DNA of 26,963 nt, taken from a virus. The DNA lies in IMG/VR virus record IMGVR_UViG_3300049043_000186, positions 1-26,963 of that record. One strand, written 5' to 3'. Position 1 is the first letter of the stretch. Every line of letters begins with the position of its first letter. Of the stretch, positions 23,812 to 26,963 are shown piece by piece. Under the pieces are notes generated by a model. That model was not told where the DNA came from. It did not search any database and saw only the letters and a program-made list of their open reading frames with translations. The position numbers and the translations under genes were made by a program.

Positions 23812-24646
23812 CGGGCGCCGGGGTCCAGGCGAGCGGCAAGGCCCCGGCGGATGAGCCAGGCGCCGAACGCCACCATGGGCAGGCTGAGGATCATTCCCAT
23901 GGTCAGTTCAAGGGGGAAGGCCGGCATGTAGAAGTCAGGCTCCCGGACGGTCTCGACCAGGATCCGGCACAGGCCACAGCCCTGTGAACGAAGAAGACCC
24001 GCCGTCACCCCGGGCCGGGCCAGCAGGCCCGCCCTGTGCGTCGCCCACCGAAGGACGAGGAAGAGGATCACGCCCTCCAGCAGAGCCTGATAGATCTCGG
24101 CTGGGATGCCGCAGGCTCAGGGCCCGCTGCAGGAAAGACCATGGCCCAGGGCAGGTCGGTCGGGCGGGCCCCGCGGACTCGCCGTTGATGAAGTTGGCGA
24201 TCCGCCCGAGGAAGAGGCCGGATGGGGACCACGGCGCACACGAGGTCTCCGAGGGAAAAGAGGGTCCAGGCCCGGCAGGCGGACGAAGAGGCCCACGGCC
24301 ACGAGGACGCCCAGACAGCCCCCATGGAAGCTCATGCCCCCGTTCCACACCCGCAGGATCTCCAGGGGATCGGACAGCACCACGCCGGGGGTGTAGAAGA
24401 GGACATGGCCAAGCCGTCCTCCCACGATGATCCCCAGGGTTATCCACAGGACCAGGTCCCTCTTGAGGGCCGCCTTGTCCACAGGCGGTCGCCCTGCCGC
24501 CCCACAGGGCGGGGCGGTTGATCATCGACCCTGCATAGCGCCAGGCGGCGAGGATGCCGACGATGTAGGCCAGGGCGTACCACCGGATGGCCAGGGGCCC
24601 GATCTGGATCAGGACGGGGTCCATCTGCGGATCAGGGCAGGGCCAA
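23808..24646 (-). CDS. lgt: Prolipoprotein diacylglyceryl transferase
   Basis: Start placed at TTG 24646 ([19 protein letters not shown], one indel assumed) or ATG 24624. Continues [96 protein letters not shown], then after several breaks [20 protein letters not shown] and RLDPGAR. GGRLGH, the MSFHGG loop and [10 protein letters not shown] are the Lgt signature motifs, including the catalytic His/Arg positions. An inner-membrane enzyme with seven TM helices that attaches diacylglycerol to lipobox Cys. About 275 residues. Divergent from ubiK. Confidence 0.9.
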
Positions 24647-24732
24647 GGCGCGTCTCCGTGTGAGGCTACGGACCCCCGGTCTAAGCCGAGAACCCCTTTC
24701 GCTTTCACCCCCGATGGGACCGTATTCAACCC

Positions 24733-25029
24733 ATGCAGACACAGAACCCCTTCCTCGATGAAATGGCCCGGCTGACCAACGCCGCCATGGGCCTGGCCCA
24801 GAGCGCCGGCGATGAGGCCAAGGCCGCCTTCCGCGCCCAGGCCGACCGCTGGGTGGCGGAGCTGGATCTGGTCCGGGCGCGACGCAGCTTGAGGCCCTGC
24901 GGCCGAGGTCGCCGCTCTCCGTGACCGAGGTCGCGGCCGCTGCGCCGCCCCTCCGGCGCGCGCGCGCCGCAAGCCCTGCGGCGAAATGGTGCGCAGGGTC
25001 CGGGGCCGAATAAGGCCAAGAAAGGGTGA
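24733..25029 (+). CDS. ubiK: UbiK/BMFP-family accessory factor
   Basis: MQTQNPFLDEMARLTNAAMG from ATG 24733; LAQSAGDEAKAAFRAQADRW and VAELDLV follow, then after a frame break near 24880 LEALRAEVAALRD and, after another, a Lys-rich end NKAKKG at TGA 25027-25029. 'NPFLD..A.L...A......A..E....FRAQ.DR...ELDLV.R..FEA.......LR' is the BMFP/UbiK family: a short trimeric coiled coil that assists ubiquinone synthesis enzymes. About 98 residues. Divergent from lgt, a familiar alphaproteobacterial arrangement. Confidence 0.8.
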
Positions 25030-25117
25030 ATCCCGCTGTACGGGAATCTCCGATCCCGGATTAGCCTCCCCTCAGGAGATCGACGATCCGAGCTCAGCGA
25101 GGAGGCTTTCAGGCCCC

Positions 25118-25630
25118 ATGGATTCTCCCCTGTCCGCGGACGAGGCCCTGCTCAGCCAGGACCCCCTGGACGTGGTCGAACATGTCCTTGAGGCCGAGAA
25201 CCTGCAGTTCGACAGGACGGAGCGCGGGGCGCTGGCCTCCGCCCTCTTCGGGGGTGGCGCGACTTCGGCCTCTGCTTCACCTGGCGGCCGGATCCTGCGA
25301 CTGCCTCCGGGTCGCTCTCCCTGGAGCATGCGCGCCCCCCAGGCCCTGCGCGGGCAGGTGTTCGAACTCCTCGCCGGGGTCAACGCCCGGGCGTCGCTGG
25401 GCCTGTTCGAGACGCGCGACGACGGCGAGATCCTCTTTCGCTTCGGTACGCCCCTCCTGCCGGGGCGAGTATCCCGGCCTCGCGCAGACCGCCGGGATGA
25501 TCGAGCGTCGCCATGGAGGCCGCCGAGCGCTTCTTCCCGGCCTTCGACTTTCGCATCCGCTGCAGGCGCGGCAGGCCCCCGGCGGAAGCGCTCGGCCGCC
25601 TGCATGTTCGAGACGGTCGGCGTGGCCTGA
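25118..25630 (+). CDS. YbjN domain-containing protein
   Basis: MDSPLSADEALLSQDPLDVV from ATG 25118 behind GAGGAGGC. EHVLEAENLQFDRTERG, one break near 25260, WRDFGLCFTWRPDPAT, LRGQVFELLAGVNARASLGL, FETRDDGEILFRFGTPLLPG, AERFFPAFDF and ACMFETVGVA. 'DPLD.VE.VL.AENL.FDRTE' and a central 'L..LAGVNA....G.FE...D.G.I.FR' match the alphaproteobacterial YbjN-like (type III chaperone-fold) family of unknown role, commonly found just upstream of proC. About 170 residues. Three GANTC sites lie in its leader and start. Confidence 0.78.
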   Translation: MDSPLSADEALLSQDPLDVVEHVLEAENLQFDRTERGALASALFGGGATSASASPGGRILRLPPGRSPWSMRAPQALRGQVFELLAGVNARASLGLFETRDDGEILFRFGTPLLPGRVSRPRADRRDDRASPWRPPSASSRPSTFASAAGAAGPRRKRSAACMFETVGVA

Positions 25631-25719
25631 GGCCGTTCGCCGCCCGTCGTTTTGTTCGCCCGGGATGGTTCCCTCCAACGCCCTGAGGCTCTGAAGGGGG
25701 CTGGGTCCTGGAGGCGGCG

Positions 25720-26531
25720 ATGAACCCTGTTCTCATGCTCTGGCGCCGGGCGTCTCGGCGGCGTCCTCATCGAAGGTTGGAGCCGCTTCGGCGGCCCCTC
25801 CGGAGCAGACCTGATCATCCTGGACCCTGCGCCCTCCGAGGCGGCCCTCGCGGCCGGACGGGCGGGCGACCCTCCGTCCCCCGGCTCCGGCGGACCTGCA
25901 GCGCGCCCAGACCGTATTCCTCGCCGCCAGGTGAAGCCCCAGGTGTGGCGGGAGGCCGCGGCGGCGATCGCCGGGAGCCTGGATTCCAAAGCCGTCATCA
26001 TCTCGGTCGCGGCGGGCGTCCGCGCCGCCGACATCGGACGGGAGGCCTTCGGAGGTCGCCGGGTCGCCAGCGGTGATGCCGACCACGGCGGTTGCGGTAG
26101 GCCGGGGCGGCGAGCCTTTTTCTCCGGATCCCAGGGTGCGCCGTCGCGCCCGGCGCCCTCTTCGGCCCTGCTCGGCCACCGTCGTGGATTCGCCGGGTGA
26201 AGAGCTGCTGCACGCCGCCACCGGGGTCTCAGCAACGTCGCCGTATCGACGCCTTCGTCGAGGCCCTTGAGGCGGCGGGCGTCGCCGCCGGCCTGACGGC
26301 CGCCGCCGCCCGGGACCTTCCCGGCCACCACGAGTCGCGCTGCAGCCCTGCTGGACGCCACGGAGAGGAACCAGCCGAGCTCAGGCGTCAGGTCACATCG
26401 CCCGAGGGACGACCGAGGCTGCGCTGGAGGTCCTGGATGGGCGAGGGCGGGCTCGGGCCGATTCCTGGAAGCCGGCGGTCGCCGCCGCGGCCCGTCGTTC
26501 GCGGGAACTGGGAGGCCAGTCCGCCTGGTGA
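25720..26531 (+). CDS. proC: Pyrroline-5-carboxylate reductase
   Basis: ATG 25720. Joined frames: MNPVLML, GAGRLGGVLIEGWSRFGGPS, GADLIILDPAPSEAALAAGR, KPQVWREAAAAIAGSLDSKA, VIISVAAGVRAADIG, DEELLHAATGVS-like sequence, FVEALEAAGVAAGLTA, EEPAELRRQVTSP, EVL-MGEGGLGP and RRSRELGG. The Rossmann GxGRLG, KPQ, SVAAG and the C-terminal GVAAGL...LRxxVTSPGGTT region are those of ProC, the last step of proline synthesis (P5C to proline with NAD(P)H). About 268 residues; many indels. Confidence 0.88.
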
Positions 26532-26938
26532 CTCCAGTTCCGGCCTCTGGCAGATGACCGCGACGCAACCTTCGACCTCGAGCACCCCTCCGCCCATAAG
26601 GCTGACGTTTCGAGTCGTAGGTCCTCCCAGTGTTCGGGTCATAAATCTTGCCGCCGCCCCAGCGTCCTTCCCGGCCCCGTGGGCTCTGAAGTCCCGGAGG
26701 ATCTGGAGGCCCAGGATCGGGCGGACTCCCGCAGGGCGGCGGACTTCGGATTAGCCTCGTCCCGCGCCTCGGAGGCCGGCTTTCCGTCCTCGCCCCGGCC
26801 CGCGATGACTGACTTCGCAGCTGCTTGTCGCCGCAGGGGGCGACGCGGACCTTCCCCTGTTCGCCTGGCGCGTACCAGACGCCGACTGGAGAAGCGCTTG
26901 CAATGGGCGCGCGCGGCGGAGAGCACCAGAGCGAGGCT
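26510..26938 (-). CDS. DUF2147 domain protein (5' truncated)
   Basis: Reads from the insert edge ALVLS-like hydrophobic sequence, PVGVWYAPGEQGKVRVAPCG, then IAGRGEDGKPASEARD, NPNPALR-like, GLQILRDF, GGGKIYDPNTGRTYDSK and LMGGGVLEVEGCVAVICQR. 'G.W......GKV.V..CG....' through 'G.IYDP..GRTYDSK....G..LEV.GC' is the DUF2147 pattern, a small exported beta-barrel-like protein. The hydrophobic start suggests a signal peptide cut by the adapter. C-terminal limit uncertain because of indels. Confidence 0.72.
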
Positions 26939-26963
26939 AGCAATACGTAACTGAACGGTAAAA

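Noticed and set aside
23935-24972. 345-residue minus-strand frame beginning MRRARAGG
   Set aside because: Only its middle matches Lgt. The first part is antisense to ubiK, and the end is out of frame.
23574-26938. Prophage integration border or transduced host DNA
   Set aside because: The junction is made of sequencing adapter, so the neighbouring bacterial genes do not show a phage-host link.
25072-26943. 623-residue minus-strand frame in the GC-rich insert
   Set aside because: It is an artefact of high GC. It covers the plus-strand YbjN-like and proC genes and only by chance includes part of the DUF2147 product.

Overview
The window is not one natural DNA molecule. It looks like an untrimmed, uncorrected nanopore read. 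Ligation-adapter sequence sits at the left end (1-29), in the middle as a back-to-back pair (23575-23621) and at the right end (26939-26963). The adapters bracket two unrelated inserts: an AT-rich, aquatic-type tailed-phage fragment (30-23574) and a GC-rich alphaproteobacterial chromosome fragment (23622-26938). Reading frames break every one to three hundred bases, usually by one base and often in a homopolymer. I therefore treat the frameshifts as read errors, not pseudogenes, and give reconstructed gene limits.

Phage insert, plus strand (30-14063). A block of virion, lysis and small accessory genes: a glycine-rich tail fibre (5' end missing), two small fibre-associated proteins, a zinc-finger HNH nuclease lying between fibre genes, a second fibre, and two small proteins. 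Next comes an unexpected pair, an acyl carrier protein (ACP) overlapping a beta-ketoacyl synthase (KS) whose Cys-His-His active site and Lys are intact, followed by an uncharacterised, possibly acyltransferase-like protein. Four large Gly/Ala-rich or coiled-coil proteins follow (probably internal or ejected virion proteins), then small basic proteins (DUF6496- and DUF6321-like), two membrane proteins (one a 3-TM holin candidate) and an M15 peptidase endolysin. Neighbouring genes often overlap as TAATG or ATGA.

Phage insert, minus strand (14060-23178). Early-type genes run toward the plus-strand block, and the two blocks meet at a shared TTAA stop. From upstream to downstream: a SprT-like zinc protease, a terminator, a promoter, a run of very small genes, a SleB-like cell-wall hydrolase, an AT-rich gap with a perfect DnaA box and a 27-bp palindrome (candidate origin), an HNH-AP2 nuclease, small Cys-rich proteins, and a recombination module (YqaJ/lambda-type exonuclease, HTH protein, RecT, SSB-like protein with a DDDVPF tail, RusA) followed by a glycosyltransferase. 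No terminase, portal, capsid or polymerase gene is seen, so the phage genome is incomplete here.

The strongest unexplained signal in the phage is the 9-mer GTTTAAACA. I count 13 copies of its palindromic core GTTTAAAC, all in the sense orientation of the local gene and 12 of them in the 9.3-kb minus-strand block. Four copies fill the gap between Shine-Dalgarno and ATG, one sits inside a promoter spacer, two form the loops of hairpins with different arms, and others lie at gene ends or inside genes.

Bacterial insert. The order is MidA/NDUFAF7-type methyltransferase (partial) and lgt on the minus strand, diverging from ubiK, a YbjN-like gene and proC on the plus strand, then a DUF2147 gene on the minus strand (partial). 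High GC, this gene content and GANTC sites suggest Caulobacterales (Caulobacter/Brevundimonas-like). It sits beside the phage only because of the chimeric read and says nothing about the phage's host.
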